Assembly (NCBI RefSeq): GCF_020497125.1
Contig: NC_059076.1
Location: 6,687,951 to 6,751,950 of the forward strand
Direction: 5' to 3'
Origin: Mauremys mutica
Taxonomy: Eukaryota; Chordata; Testudines; Geoemydidae
Length of the DNA stretch: 64,000 nucleotides
A program made the translations under genes and the position numbers. The notes beneath the pieces were generated by a model. It saw nothing but the letters and a program-made list of their open reading frames with translations, searched no databases and had not been told where the DNA came from. Positions 22,384-34,075 of the stretch are shown piece by piece; within the stretch, counting starts at the first letter, position 1; every line of letters begins with the position of its first letter.

Positions 22384-23961
22384 CCATGTCTTATTCTGGG
22401 TTTGCACAGCAGCTAGCATAATGGGGCCCTGATTCTCACTGGAACCACAGGGTGCTATAGGAATACGAACAAATAATGATGATTAGATGCCACAGGTTTG
22501 AGTCCGATCTCACACAGTTTTGAAACTCATGTAGCACTAGTGAGTCTAATGGCCTTACTTCTGAGATAAGTGGCTGTGAGATAACTATCAGCCCCAAGTT
22601 CTCTTAGGGCTTTACCCCAGCAACAAAGATGATTAGGAATTCTGGAGTCAGCAGCTCTAAGATTAGTCCTAGAAGGAACAGTACACAGGATGTTTTCAGG
22701 ACAGGGCTTTGACTCTAAAATGCCTTCCCATCTGGTCTGACAAAGCCTGAGTCTGTTGATCTTCAGGTCATGCCTATAGATTCCCCTTTCTCCAGAATGT
22801 TAGAAAGAAGTGGGCATTTGGAGGGGATAGATATTTCGTCTGCATATACAATTTGGGTTTTCTTATGGACATATTTTGTTTAACATGACTGTGTATTGTA
22901 AAATACTACTGTTAATGGGCCTAAAGAAAACAGCAGCCAGATACAGACATAGAGATAGCATAGTAGGGCTCTTATAAATGCCATGCATAATCATATGATT
23001 TTTTCCTTTGTATTCTTTGGGTAGCCCTCCACACAGGCAGCAGCTAACCTGCTTTGATGGGGAAAGGAGTGTCACATGTGGAACAGTTGTTAAAGATAAA
23101 TGCAGATGACAAACGTCAAAAACTCATCAGCTAATTGAAGAATAGATTTAGTCAAGAGGAAGGAAAGAGACATTGTCTAGGGAAGATTTAAGGATGCACA
23201 AGTTCAATATCTTAATTCTGCTGAGCACTCTTTTAAAAAAAGAAACTATTCTGAACACTCATCTATTGATTATTCAACAATACACTCAAATTTTAATGAC
23301 CTTGTCAGCATAATGATTTCAATCTCAGATGTCAGTGACATAATAATTACTGGGCTAAGAGCTGTTTGCAAATAATGCAGAGACTGATGTGTGATGTTCA
23401 CCAAGGAAACAAATGAGAAGGTAGTATTTTCCACTTCCAGCTGTTTATCAATGTTAGCCTGGCAGTATTACTGGTCTTAAGCTCCAGAGCATTTTTTTTA
23501 TTAATAGTGTGAAAAGGTATTACTTAAACGATTTAGCCTACAAGAAATGAAAAGAAACAAACAAAACCAAATCTCCCACAAACAGTAATTAGTGTCGTAA
23601 TTGGAGTGTGAAAGGTACATTGAGCAAGTGAGACATAAATGACTTGAAATGAACACATCATTTACCTAGGGCCACATGAAAATATTGTTGTTTCCTGTAA
23701 TTAAAGAAGCCTCTTTGTACCGATTATGGGTTACATTCACTGCTGTGTTATCCCAGCTTTGTCCTGGAGGAACCCCAGTGAAATCACTGGAATTACAACA
23801 GTGTGAATGTGGTGTAACACAGTGGTGAATGTCATTACAGTTTGAGAAGATGCTTTGTAATGGTGAGCAGCAAAGCTCTATGTTCACAGCCTAGAAACAC
23901 AGAAATTAGATACAAACTTAAAACATTGTTGCTGGAAGGTTTCAATGTAACTCTAGTCTTT
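22384..23961. other. intergenic DNA; possible conserved non-coding block
   Basis: No gene was recognised. The stretch from about 23100 to 23520 is AT-rich, repeat-free and full of homeodomain-like TAAT cores, TGACATAATAATTAC and TTTGCAAATAATGC. It looks different from the surrounding repeat-derived DNA and could be a conserved regulatory element. This is a visual impression without any alignment. Confidence 0.3.
23729..23820. repeat. short palindromic repeat (about 92 bp)
   Basis: The left end contains TTACATTCACTGCTGTG and the right end contains CAACAGTGTGAATGTGG, inverted relatives of each other, around CCCAGTGAAATCACTGG. It resembles an old small MITE. Confidence 0.4.
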
Positions 23962-24140
23962 GGCCTTGTCTACACTACAGAGTTTTGTTGACAAAAGGCA
24001 GCTTATGTTGACAAAACAGTGAATGCGTACACACTGTGATGCGACTTTTGGTGGCAAAAATGCCCTGTTTTGGTGACAAATACAACACCCAGATGAGAGA
24101 CATATATCTTTATCCTCTAAATCTTTGTTGACAAAGTGCC
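23962..24140. repeat. H1 terminal and subterminal motif cluster
   Basis: After the GGCCTTGTCTACACTA terminus, the motif TTGTTGACAAA or a close variant recurs (near 23985, 24007, 24075 and 24126). It is itself palindromic around TTGTTGACAA. Clustering near the end fits transposase or Myb binding sites; function is inferred. Confidence 0.5.
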
Positions 24141-24407
24141 AGTTCAGACATCACACTTGATTTTATCACTTTAATTGGTCTCCAAGAGGTGTCCCACAAT
24201 GCCCATCATGACCGCTCTGCTCAGCAGTTTGAACTCCACTGCTCTGCAGCCAGGTAAACAACCATCTGCCCCTTCCTGTTAGAAGCCCTGAGAATTTTTG
24301 AAATTCCATTTTCTGTTTGCTCGGTGTGGAGAGGTCTCATATCTTCCTAGGTCACCACAAAGTCTTATCGCAGCAAACGCTCTCCCACTTAGATCAGTGC
24401 GGAGCGG

Positions 24408-25851
24408 ATGGATCTGCTCAGTCTATGGGGAGAGGAGGTTCTGCAGTCCCAGCTGCACTTGACCCGTAGGGATTGGGATACCTACCGACAGATTTCTCAA
24501 GGCTTGTGTGAAAAGGGCTGTGATCGGGACATGCTGCAGTGCAAAATGAAGATAAAGGAGCTGAGGAAGGCGTACCATAAGGCGAAGGAGGCAAACTGTT
24601 GCTCCGGTGCTGCACCAAAGACCTGCTGGTTCTATAAGGAGCTGGACGCTATCCTTAGTGGTGACTCCACCACCAAGAGCCCTGTGGATACTTCGGTGAG
24701 CCTGGAGGCAGTGGAAAGAGGACCTAACCTGGAGGATGAAGTCATTGATGATGAGGTGGAGTTAGATGAGGATGTGCAGCTCCCAGTGGGATCACCCAGT
24801 GGGGCAGGCAGCCAGGAACTGTTCACCACTCCGGAGGTGTCTAGCCAGTCTCAGCAGTTGCTTTCCAGTGAGCAAGAAGCAGGAGAGGAGACTCCTGGTA
24901 AGTGGCTGTGGTTTGTGTAGTGCGGGGGTGGGTTCATGGTATAGAAATGTATATGGCTGGCTGTGTTTCTATGAGCTGGACATTTGCCTGGGTAGCTAAT
25001 CAGTATGGCAGAACAGGCTGTTGATGCACATCGAGATCTCATGGGAATCCTCCAGAGAGATCTCCAGGACAGTTTCCTGGAGGTACTCGGCAATCCTGTG
25101 CTGAAAGTTCCTTGGCAGAGCTGGTTTGTTCCTTCCCCTGCTGTAGGAAACTTTCCTGCACCATTTGGCAATCGCTTGTGCACGGACCAAAGCGGCACAC
25201 AGGCGAGCAGCATAGGGACCAAGGCAGAAGCCACAAGCATGTAGTAGATACACCTTCATTTCCCTGCTTACCCTCAACAGTGAGATGTCTGCTAGAATGA
25301 CCCCTGCCTATGGAGAAGTGTGGGAGAATTTTAGAATTTTTTCCCTAGTCGGCTGCACCACAACCCTTGCAGAGTGAGTGCTCTTTTCCCCATGTGGAGC
25401 GCCTCCCTCCCACCCCGCCAACACTGTTCGCAGAGGGTGCAGTAAGAAAGTTATTTGTATGTTGCAAAAGGTGTATTTTACTGAAATGTTTCAATGATGT
25501 GCATGAATTTAACAATCATGCTTCTGTGCATTGTTCCTTGTGCTTCGGCAGATATGGCCTTCCATGACACATCCACACACTGGCCGATCTTCTCCACCAG
25601 ATAAAAAAGCGCCAAGACGGAGCAAAGAAGACATGTTCTGGGAGGTCCTGCACTTCTCCAATGCAGAGAAAATGGAACACAAGGAGTGGAGGGAAGCTGA
25701 AAGGCAGGACAGAAAAGAAAACCAGGAGTTTGTTAAGGATGCTACTGAGCAGATGATTAAAGTCATGAAGGAGCAAATGCAGGTGCTGAAATTCTTAATA
25801 ATGTTGCAGACTAAGCAGATCCTTGCCCGCCCTCCCTTGCAGCACATTTAG
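24408..25851 (+). pseudogene. H1 Myb/SANT-like DNA-binding protein, two exons
   Basis: The readable part is join(24408..24897, 25601..25851). Exon 1 encodes a Myb/SANT-like trihelix domain (LLSLWGEEVLQSQL, then CDRDMLQCKMKIKELRKAYH and CWFYKELDAIL), followed by an acidic stretch (DDEVELDEDVQ). A GTAAGT donor at 24898 and an AG at 25599-25600 join exon 1 to exon 2 in phase 1, giving 246 codons. Exon 2 (KKAPRRSKEDMFWEVL and onward) is charged and probably coiled-coil. An in-frame TAG at 24390-24392, just before the readable start, falls where H2 has the tryptophan of RKRSPAW. The true N-terminus is therefore cut off and the copy is probably dead. In Harbinger elements such a protein assists transposase nuclear entry and end binding. 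Confidence 0.75.
24996..25277 (-). CDS. H1 ORF3, conserved small protein inside the Myb intron
   Basis: A 93-codon ORF on the strand opposite the Myb gene and wholly inside its intron. From GPYAARLCAALV to the end it aligns without gaps to ORF3 of H2 (61084-61386) over about 70 residues, roughly 40% identical. Shared positions include GPYAA, a W, NK..LPRN, EIS.ED, and a final I..C...LF. I do not recognise the family. It is predicted to be helical and basic, with no signal peptide or membrane segment visible. It remains open although both other H1 genes are broken. It might also be an alternative part of the transposase system; the function is unknown. Confidence 0.6.
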   Translation of the reverse strand: MRVSREMKVYLLHACGFCLGPYAARLCAALVRAQAIAKWCRKVSYSRGRNKPALPRNFQHRIAEYLQETVLEISLEDSHEISMCINSLFCHTD

Positions 25852-26266
25852 AACTTTGTTCCATGCCCTCCCCCAAACCCCACATGCACAGTCCTTTCCG
25901 CTTTCCGGGACATCTCGGATTCCCCTTCACTCCATCCCCTAAGACAACTTTCGCAGTGATAGCTGGATCTGCACACAGTTGTGAAAGTCTGCCCTTCCCT
26001 GGTACCTCCTTTCCCACCAAGCACCTTTGTGTGTGTGTGTTGTTGTTGTTTTTGTGCATAAAAGCAACGTTTTTGAACATTAACTCATCTTTATTTGTTT
26101 TCTACAAATTGAGGCAGTTTATCCATGTGCTTGATGGAATGTAAGGCCCCAAATATCACCATTACTTCCTAGGAAAACTACGTGTAATGTTACATTGCAG
26201 CACCAATCACAGAGATACACATTACTGGTTCTCATTTTCAAAGTGTTGCCTCAAAGCCTCCCTAAT

Positions 26267-26747
26267 TCAAATTACCCCTCTCTGGGCTCCTCTGATAGCC
26301 CTGGTATCTGTCTGCTCAAAATCAGCAGCCAAGCAATCTGCCTCAGCACTGCACCCTTGAGCAAACCTTTCACCCTTAGCTTTACAGAGATTATGCAACG
26401 TACAACATGCGGCTACGACCATGGGAATATTATCCTCATTAAGGTCTAAACTGCCATAAAGGCATCCCCAACATACCTTTAATCTTCCAAAGGCACATTC
26501 CACTGTCATTTGGCACCTACTCAGCCTGTTGTTGAACCGCTCCTTGCTGCTGTCCAGGTTTTCTGTGTAAGGTTTCATGAGCCATGGTTATAAGGGGTAC
26601 GCCGGGTCTCCCAGGATCATTATGGGAATTTCAACATCCCCGATTGTAATCTTCTGGTTTGGAAAGAAAGTCCCCACTTGTAACTTTCTGTACTGGCCGG
26701 TGTTCCTGAAGATGCATGCGTCATGCACCTTCCCTGACCACCCTTTT
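26267..26747 (-). pseudogene. H1 Harbinger transposase, C-terminal fragment
   Basis: On the minus strand the readable sequence includes a VHDA block near 26730, then ILGDPAYP (second catalytic D) near 26620, and in another frame (26267-26578) KPYTENLDSSKERFNNRL, VECAFGRLK (catalytic E) and AACCTLHNLC. These are the DDE_Tnp_4 motifs of PIF/Harbinger transposases. A frameshift separates the two parts near 26590, and the region with the first catalytic D and the helix-turn-helix is absent. It converges on the Myb gene, as in H2. It is non-functional. Confidence 0.85.
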
Positions 26748-28417
26748 CCCCCCTCTTAAAACAATGATACAAACAATTAGTGTGGTGGGTAACTAGGCAG
26801 TTGGGTACTTTGCCAATTCTATGAGACCAAGAAAAATCCCAAATTAACATGAACCATAAGGAAATCATACTGTTGATCCATCAGATCAAATAAAGAGTTC
26901 AGTTTAGTTGGCGCTCCCATATGTGGAATATATTATATGCAAGACTTTTGTCACAGTAAATGCACACACATGAATATGTTGTCAAGCAGAAGGTTGCAAA
27001 GGCAAATGTCACGTCCCCATTCACTCATTGGAATTTCACTGCCTGTTTAATTCATATTTTTTACTCTTTTGATATGGTCACCGGAGAACCAGATTAAAGT
27101 GTCTACATCAGTTGGATCACTACAGATGTCTGTTTGTTCTACCTCCTACATCTTGTCATAACACTTAACTTGTGAGCTCTCTGGTGTGGGACTGTCTTAT
27201 TACTTAATGGGCTCCTCATACTTGTTGTATCTAGGTATCACTGTAATAACAATAACATCTGCCACTCTTGCTATACATGATTTATAAGCCAATGGATATA
27301 AACTGTCCCAAGCCATAACTGTCTGTTTTCCTAAATAAATTCAGTATTTCCAAGGAATGACAGATTTAGCAGCCTGGAGACTCAACTCTACCTGCTGAAC
27401 ATATACAACAAAGGCAAAGTCCACATCTCACGCTCCGGCCAGACCATTTCTAGCTGGTAGAGAATGATTGTTTTCATTCAAGTCAATATCCGATCTGTTG
27501 GCTGATCAATACCAATTGTGACATGGGCATCTCTCTACTCGCAATGCACTGAGGCCACCAACCCATTACATGAGGAGGCCATCAGACCTGCAGCCAGGAG
27601 TAGTCACTTTCAGTTACTTACAAGCTAGGTCTAACCCATGTGAGGAGGAGGGTCAGTGCACCTTAAAAGACTAGACCTGGTCCAAACTTTATGAAACTAT
27701 GTAAAAAATTCAAAATTTGAGGAAAAAGACAAAATTTTAACCAAAAAAAATTGTGAAAATTTGAAATAGTTTTTCTAACCTGCTCTAGCAAAGATATTTT
27801 AATGTGTGAGTGTGTTTGAGAGAGGCAGCAGGAAACAGCATGACATCTGAGCCAGCTGGAAAGTCAGAAAAAAGGACATTTTCCCCTCCCTCTTCCGGAA
27901 TGTCTAACTTTGTCAGGAAAAGGCCGATTACATTTCTGCCTTTTATAAGCTACCCTGGTTAATGGAAACACTCTCATTTAATATCGCAATGTACATAATA
28001 ATTGTAAAATAAAATAAAATAAATGTGCTGATTCAAAGAGTGCCAGACAGCTCTACAAGACACTGTGGATGCCTGTTATTGCTTGGCGTGCTCTAAGCAA
28101 CCCGAGGTGCCTGCCAGCCAATCCGGGATCGGTATGTATTTTCTTCAGGAGTGCTGGTGGTATCAATACAATCAGAAGGACCTTGGCTAAGGCACCCAAT
28201 ATTGGCCACCTTTAAAGAAACATATGGAAAGATTCCCAGATTATAACTCCTCCCACCCCAAAATCCCTCAAAGCAGGAAGCTAACAAGAATATGTACCAT
28301 GTTGACAACCATGTGCCATTAAGCAATGCTTTTGATGTGGTACATCTTTATTCTTTCTTTAATGAATGTTCGTGTGACACAAGATAATTCTATCAGGATC
28401 AGGGCCCATATAGGTTA
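26748..28417. other. intergenic DNA
   Basis: No gene was recognised and no right terminus of H1 was found. It holds a short TA-flanked MITE (27674-27785) and AT-rich sequence near 27990-28030. The open frame at 28093-28326 has no family resemblance. Confidence 0.4.
27674..27785. mobile_element. short TA-flanked MITE (112 bp)
   Basis: The left end GACCTGGTCCAAAC and inverted right end GAGCAGGTTAGAAA, with TA at both flanks (27672-27673 and 27786-27787), resemble a deleted copy of the element at 21115-21491. The interior is A-rich and T-rich. Confidence 0.5.
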
Positions 28418-28940
28418 ATAAATTGTAAGACAGAAGGGACTGCCATGAGCACCTAGTCTAATCTCCTGCATAACACAGGCCAGAGAACTTCATGCAGTAC
28501 TTTGTGCACCAAGTCCATAACTTCTGTTTGAGCTAGAGTACCCCTTTTTAAAAGATAGCCAGTCTTGATTAAGACTTCAAGTGATGGAGAACCCACCACA
28601 TCTCTAGGTAAATTGTTCCACTGGTTAATTATCCCCAGGTCACCTTATTTCTAGCCTGAATGTATCTAGCTTCAACTTGCAACCATTGGCTCTCATTATG
28701 CCTTTTTCTATTCTATTAAAGAGCTGTTTTTAATCAGAAATCTATTCCTTATGTAAATACTTGTACACTGTGATCTAATCACCTCTTAATCTTGGATAAA
28801 GTAAATAAACTGAGCTCTGTTATTCACTGTAAGTCATATTTTCCATATGTGAAATCATTCTGGCAGGTCTTTCTGAAACCTTTCCAATTTGTCAGCATCC
28901 TTTCTGAAGTGTGGACACTGTATTCTTCTAACAGTCATAC
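28418..28940 (-). mobile_element. CR1 LINE 3' fragment, old subfamily
   Basis: On the plus strand it starts AATTGTAAGACAGAAGGGAC and continues with CACCTAGTCTAATCTCCTGC, the inverted 3' end of an older CR1 subfamily. Downstream phrases such as GGAGAACCCACCACATCTCTAGG correspond to the reversed end of ORF2. It is 5'-truncated and non-coding. Confidence 0.7.
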
Positions 28941-29374
28941 TAATACCATATACCAAGGTAACACCACCCCCTTACCCCTAGAGTGTGCTTGGCAATGTAC
29001 TGATAAATATTAAAATCTATTTTTTCTGAAAAAGCTTTCCCAAATAATAGTTAGCTAGCAGGAAAAAAATAATCGCCTGCACAATTATTACATATATGCC
29101 TTACAGATGGGCCCAAGGTATAAAATGGTTCCAGTTCTGAATTTTGAAACTCCTAATGTTTTTGAGTCTTTGGAGTCACAGGTTTGATTCAGGCTTATCT
29201 CTAATAAAAATCAGTTAGAAGTGAAATCTAGTCCATGCAGAGGGCGAGCATGAAGCCTATGCACAACTGAAGTCTTCAAAATAATGATGAAGTGGGTACA
29301 CAAAGGCCAGGATGAAGCTAGTGAGAGTTGGGGACAAGGCCTTCTCTATGGAGAGGATCAAAATTCCTGAGGAG
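28941..29374. other. intergenic DNA
   Basis: No gene or intact repeat was recognised. Its right end (29355-29374) is one copy of a 20-bp sequence that recurs at 31945-31964 on the far side of the next CR1. Confidence 0.4.
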
Positions 29375-31944
29375 ACTACAACGGGTCATAGTGAAAGGTG
29401 AAGTGTCAGGCAGGAAGGTGGTTGTGATGGGTTGGATCACAGAACCCCCCCCCCCCGGGAGCTGCCCACCAATGTGCTAAGACTACCTCTGCTCCTGTTT
29501 TCCCTGCCAGCTCAGGACTCCCGCACCCTGTCTTGCTGAGCCAGACACTCCCGTCTGCTTCAGCACAGACCCAGGGTCTGAATTACCTGCCCCAAAGCTG
29601 CAGGTTTACCTGAAAACAGCTCACAGAAGTGTGCTTGCTTTTAGCACTCCGATGCCCAACTCCCAATGGGGTCTAAACCCAAATACATTTGTTTTACCTT
29701 GTATAAAGCTTATGCACGGTAAACGCATAAATTGTTTGCCCTCTATAACATTGATAGCGAGATATGCACAGTTGTTTGCTCCCCCAGGCATTAATACCTA
29801 CTCTGAGTTAATTAATAAGTAAAAAGTGATTTTATTAAATACAGAAAGTAGGATTTCAGTGGTTCCAAGTAGTAACAGACAGAACAAAGTAAGTCACCAA
29901 GCAAAAAAAAAAATAAAATGCGCAAATCTCTGTCTAATCAAACTGAATACAGATAATCTCACCCTCAGAGATGTTTCAGTAAGTTTTTTCCTCAGACTGG
30001 ACACCTTCCAGGCCTGGGCACAATTATTTGCCCCGGTACAGCTCTTGTCCCAGCTTAGTGGTAACTAGGGGATTCTTCATGATGGCTCCTCTCTCCCTTT
30101 GTTCTCTTTCACCCCTTTATATATCTTTTGCATAAGGCGGGAATCCTTTTGTCCCTCTCTGGGTTCCCACTCCCTCCTTCTCAATCGACAGACACCAGGT
30201 TAAAGAGGGATTCCAGTTTAGGTGACATGATCACATGTCACTGCAAGACTTCATTACCCACTTGCCAGCACACACGTATACAGAAAGACTTACAGGTAAA
30301 ACAGAGCCATTTGCAGACAATGGTCCTAGTTAATGGGAGTTATCAAGATTCCAAACCACCATTAATGGCCCACACTTTACATAATTACAATAGGCCCTTA
30401 GAGTTATATTTCATATTTCTAGTTTCAGATACAAGAGTGGTACATTTATACTAATAGGATGATTACACTTATTAATTATAAGCTTTGTAATGATACCTTA
30501 CAAGAGACCTTTTTCATGAAGCATATCTCAGTTACATTATATTCACTTATTAATTTTTTATAAAATCATATAGACTGCACAACGTCACAGAGGTTACTAG
30601 TGGAGTTCCTCAGGGATTGGTCTTGGGACCAGTCTTAGTTACATTTTTTATTAATGACCTTGGCATAGAAAGTGGGAGTGTGTTAATAAAATGTGTAGAT
30701 TACACAAAGTTGGGAAGTATTGCCAATACAGAGGAGGATCAGAATATCACACAAGAAGATCTGGATGACTTTGACAATTATAATAATAGAAATGGGATGA
30801 AATTTAACAGTGCAAAGTGCAAGGTCATGCATTTAGGGACTAAGAATAAGAATTTTTGCTATAAGCTGGGGACTTGTCATTTGGAAGCGACAGAGAAAGA
30901 AAAAGATCTGGGTTTATTGGTTGATCACAGGATGACTCTGAGCCACCAATGTGATGTGGCCATGACAAAGGCTAATGCAGTCCTAGGAAGCATTGGGTGA
31001 GGTATTTCCAGTAGAGACAGGGAAGTATCAGGACTGTTATACAAGGCACTGGTGAAACCTCATCTGGAACACTGTGTGCAGTTCTGGTCGTCCATTTTTT
31101 AACAAAGATTAATTCAAACTGGAACAGGTGCAGAGAAGGGCTAGTAGGATGATCTGAGGAATGGAAAACCTCCCTTATGAGAGGAGACTCAAAGAGCTTG
31201 GCTTGTTTGGCCTAACCAAAAGAAGGCAGAGGGGAAATGTGATTGCTCACCATAAATACATCAAAGGGATAAATCCCAGGGAGAGGAGTTATTTAAATTA
31301 AGCTCCAATGTGGACATAAATGTGGAGATAAACTGGCCACCAACAAGTTTAGGCTAGAAATTAGACAAAGGTTTCTAACCATCAGTGAAGATCTGGAACA
31401 GCCTTCCAAGGGGAGCAGTAGGGACAAAAACCTAACTGGCTTCAAGACTGAGCTTGACAAGTTTATGGAGGGGATGGTATGATGAGATTACCTACAAGGG
31501 CATGTAGCCGATCTAGCAGCAAATATCTCCAGCAGACAGTGATGGGACACAGGTTGGGGAGGGTTCTAAGTTACTACAGAGAATTATTTCCCAGGTGTAT
31601 AGATAATGGGTCTTTCCCACATGCTCAGGATCTAACTAATCGCCACCTTTGGAAGTTGGGAAGGAATTTTCCCTTGGGTCAGATTTGGCAGAGATGCTGT
31701 GGGTTTTTGCCTCCCTCTGCAACATGGGGAACAGGTCACTTGAAGGTTTAAACTAGTGTAACTGGTGGATTCTCTGTAATTTGAAGTCTTTAACCCATGA
31801 TTTGAGGACTTCAGAAACTCAGCCAGAGGTTACGGGTCTATTACAGGAGAAGTGGGTGAGATTCTGCGATCTGTAATGTGCAAGGAGCCAGATTAGATGA
31901 TCATGATGGTCCAGTCTGGCCTTAAAGACCACGAGTCTATGAGA
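29375..31944 (+). mobile_element. CR1 LINE split by an LTR element
   Basis: Two plus-strand parts, 29375-29422 and 30590-31944, form one CR1 interrupted by the LTR at 29423-30589. The reading 30617-31000 encodes reverse transcriptase after the GVPQG-type block (GVPQGLVLGP across 30600) and includes CVDYTKLG where FADD is expected. The later part shows the HQCDVAMTKANAVLGSIG region. The 3' end reads GGCCTTAAAGACCACGAGTC. The flanks 29355-29374 and 31945-31964 match at 17 of 20 positions and may be a target duplication. Several stops make the copy inactive. Confidence 0.8.
29423..30589 (+). mobile_element. solo LTR-like element (1167 bp) inside a CR1
   Basis: It starts TGTGATGGGTTGGATCACAG and ends CTGCACAACGTCACA, complementary TG/CA ends. 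Flanking pentamers GTGGT (29418-29422) and GAGGT (30590-30594) match at four of five. The two sides rejoin as continuous CR1 sequence when the element is removed. It contains a 12-C run at 29445-29456 and no coding frame of note. An internal region is missing, so a solo LTR is the likely nature. Confidence 0.75.
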
Positions 31945-31964
31945 AGATCAAACATCCTGAGGAG

Positions 31965-33215
31965 ATCAGGTGACTCCAGAGAATGACCATTTTTAGTAAA
32001 CATTGCAAAGCCTTCCTCTTTGAGAAAGACTTTCTAGCAAAAGTAATGCTCAAAATTGAAACACCCCTTCTATTCCCAACCCCTACCAATCCCCCCAATC
32101 CCAAAAAGAACCCCCCAAAACAAATAAAAAAGAAAACTAAAGAAAAACCTTAGAAACACTACCCTGAGGAGAATTTTTACCCCTGAAAGGAAGATGTGTG
32201 AGAATTTCCATGAAGTCCACTTGAGACTTTGCTGTTGCTGTTGATTTCACGTGGAAGTAGCCCAGGTACTATGGTGACAGGTGGCAGGATAAAACACTAA
32301 AGTGTAAGCAGTTCATAGTCCTTCCGCTGGCCCTCTGCATAAGGGTGAATTTAGTCGAATACAATTTGTATTCACTTGTATTTTACAGCTGGCTCCCACT
32401 GGCGCATGTTCATCCCTTGAAAATTCTCTTGTGTTCTTCGCAATGCCGATGGTCCCGACTGGTGCTGCTCCTGATCAGTGGCAAGGCATTGAAAGCACAT
32501 TTTGCTTTTCCTCCTATAACCGGTACGTGAGGCAGCAATAATCTAGTTGAAGATAGGTTAGTCACACACTGCACACCTGTGGTATATAAGAATCGCACAA
32601 TTGGGACACTGGAGGTGCTGTCGCCCCTTGTAGTTGGTGAACAAAACTAGACTAAACAGATTTTGCTTCGGCACAGTTTAAGAACATAAAAAGCTAAAGT
32701 GTGCTGGACAGATTCCAGAGAGAGCCTTGAGAGAGTGATTCTAAAACCTATGACTTGTTTAGCTGGCAACTAATGCAAGAGATTCGGAACAGGTGCAAAT
32801 GTGTTCAATTCACCTTCAATTTAAAGAGAACCCGTTAGCTGCTCTCTGCACCAGCAGGAATTTGTACAATGCCTTATCAGGCAAGGTAGCCTAGGGAACT
32901 GTACTAATCTAATCTCCAAGTGACAAAAGCATGGATAATCACTTCAAGGCCTGATGGAGACACAAAAATGGTCACAATCCAGCAATATCCTATAAGTGGT
33001 AGAAAGAAAATCTAAGCCATGGAACCTAGATGCTTCACAAAAGATAAAGAAGGGACTAAAAGAAGCAGCAGGCTATTCACGGTGGAAGTTGATGCAATTT
33101 TAAAGCTGTCATATGGATTAGAAGGAAGAGGGGAAATAACAAGATATATTTAGGGCTAAAAGAGAAAAGTATTTTATCTGGATTACCTTTCCTAGGTGTT
33201 AGGAACAGAACTAGC
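31965..33215. other. intergenic DNA
   Basis: No gene was recognised. An A-rich and C-rich simple tract lies near 32085-32150. Nothing else stands out. Confidence 0.45.
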
Positions 33216-34075
33216 TGTCATAAATAAACAGATCAGGGTTAAGGTCTCTTTTCCCTGGAAAGGGTTAACATGTAGTACCTGGTGACCACCTGACCAAAGG
33301 ACCAATCAGAGACGAGATAATTTCAAATCTCTGTGGAGGGAAGCCTTTGTCTGTGTTTTTGTGAGTTCTCTTTTTGGATCTAAAAGAGACCAGTCATGTC
33401 TCCAAGTTCTCCTGGAGTAGTTTCTACTATGTAATAGTGAGTATTAATTAGAAAGGCGAATTAGTCTTTTGAGTTGCTTTCTCCATTTGCAATTGTGTGT
33501 TTGCTAAAGGAAATTCTTTATTCCTGTTTGCTGTTACTTTGCTTTCACTGAGAAAGAAAGGGGGAGGGGGATTCTCTCCAGAGATTGATAAGCTTAGACC
33601 CTATGAGTGTCCAGCTTGGGCTCATAGAGATTCTGTATTTTCTTTTTATTCTTTAATAAATTCTTTTCTATTAAGGACTTGTTTGGTCTTTCCTTGGGTG
33701 GATTCTCAGGGAAAGAGAAGGGGGAGGTATCGCTCTGTAGTTAGATCCCAGTATCTCTCCTAGGAAAAGGGAGGGGGGAGGAAGCAGGGGGAATGGTTTG
33801 TTTCTCCTGGGTGTAAGAACTCCATGGATTTGGGGCTCTTGGAATCCCCTAGGATTTTGGGGAAGGACTGTGTCTCAATCCACATTTCCTGATTGAGTGG
33901 TGGCAGCTTACTAGATCTAAACTAGAATTTTAGTTTAGAGGGAAACCAAGTCAGGTCCCCACATTGGAGCCCAACAGCTCCAAGTGGGGGTGAGACCTAG
34001 GACATGGTGGCAGAATACATGCGGGTCCCCATCTTTGAACCCACAAGCTCAAAGTGGGGGTGAGACCCTATGACA
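33216..34075 (+). mobile_element. solo LTR, family A (860 bp)
   Basis: It begins TGTCATAAATAAACAG and ends GAGACCCTATGACA. Perfect 5-bp duplications CTAGC flank it (33211-33215 and 34076-34080). A poly(A) signal AATAAA occurs at 33655-33660. The final segment is duplicated: a TCCCC..., CTC(C)AAGTGGGGGTGAGACC block occurs at about 33954-34010 and again at 34024-34075. It has no coding capacity. The same family is seen at 35840-36617 and inverted at 52874-53744. Confidence 0.9.

Larger units (their letters stand above)
23962..26747. mobile_element. Harbinger transposon H1, right-truncated
   Basis: The left end GGCCTTGTCTACACTACAGA is the same terminus as the complete element at 57791. Inside are a plus-strand Myb-like gene (exons 24408-24897 and 25601-25851), an antisense small ORF in its intron (24996-25277), and a minus-strand transposase remnant (26267-26747). 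The order is the mirror image of H2. The transposase reading ends abruptly at about 26747 inside the region before GWSGKVHDA, so the transposase N-terminus and right terminus are missing. Coding divergence from H2 is large, so it is a different family, not a recent copy. Confidence 0.85.
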
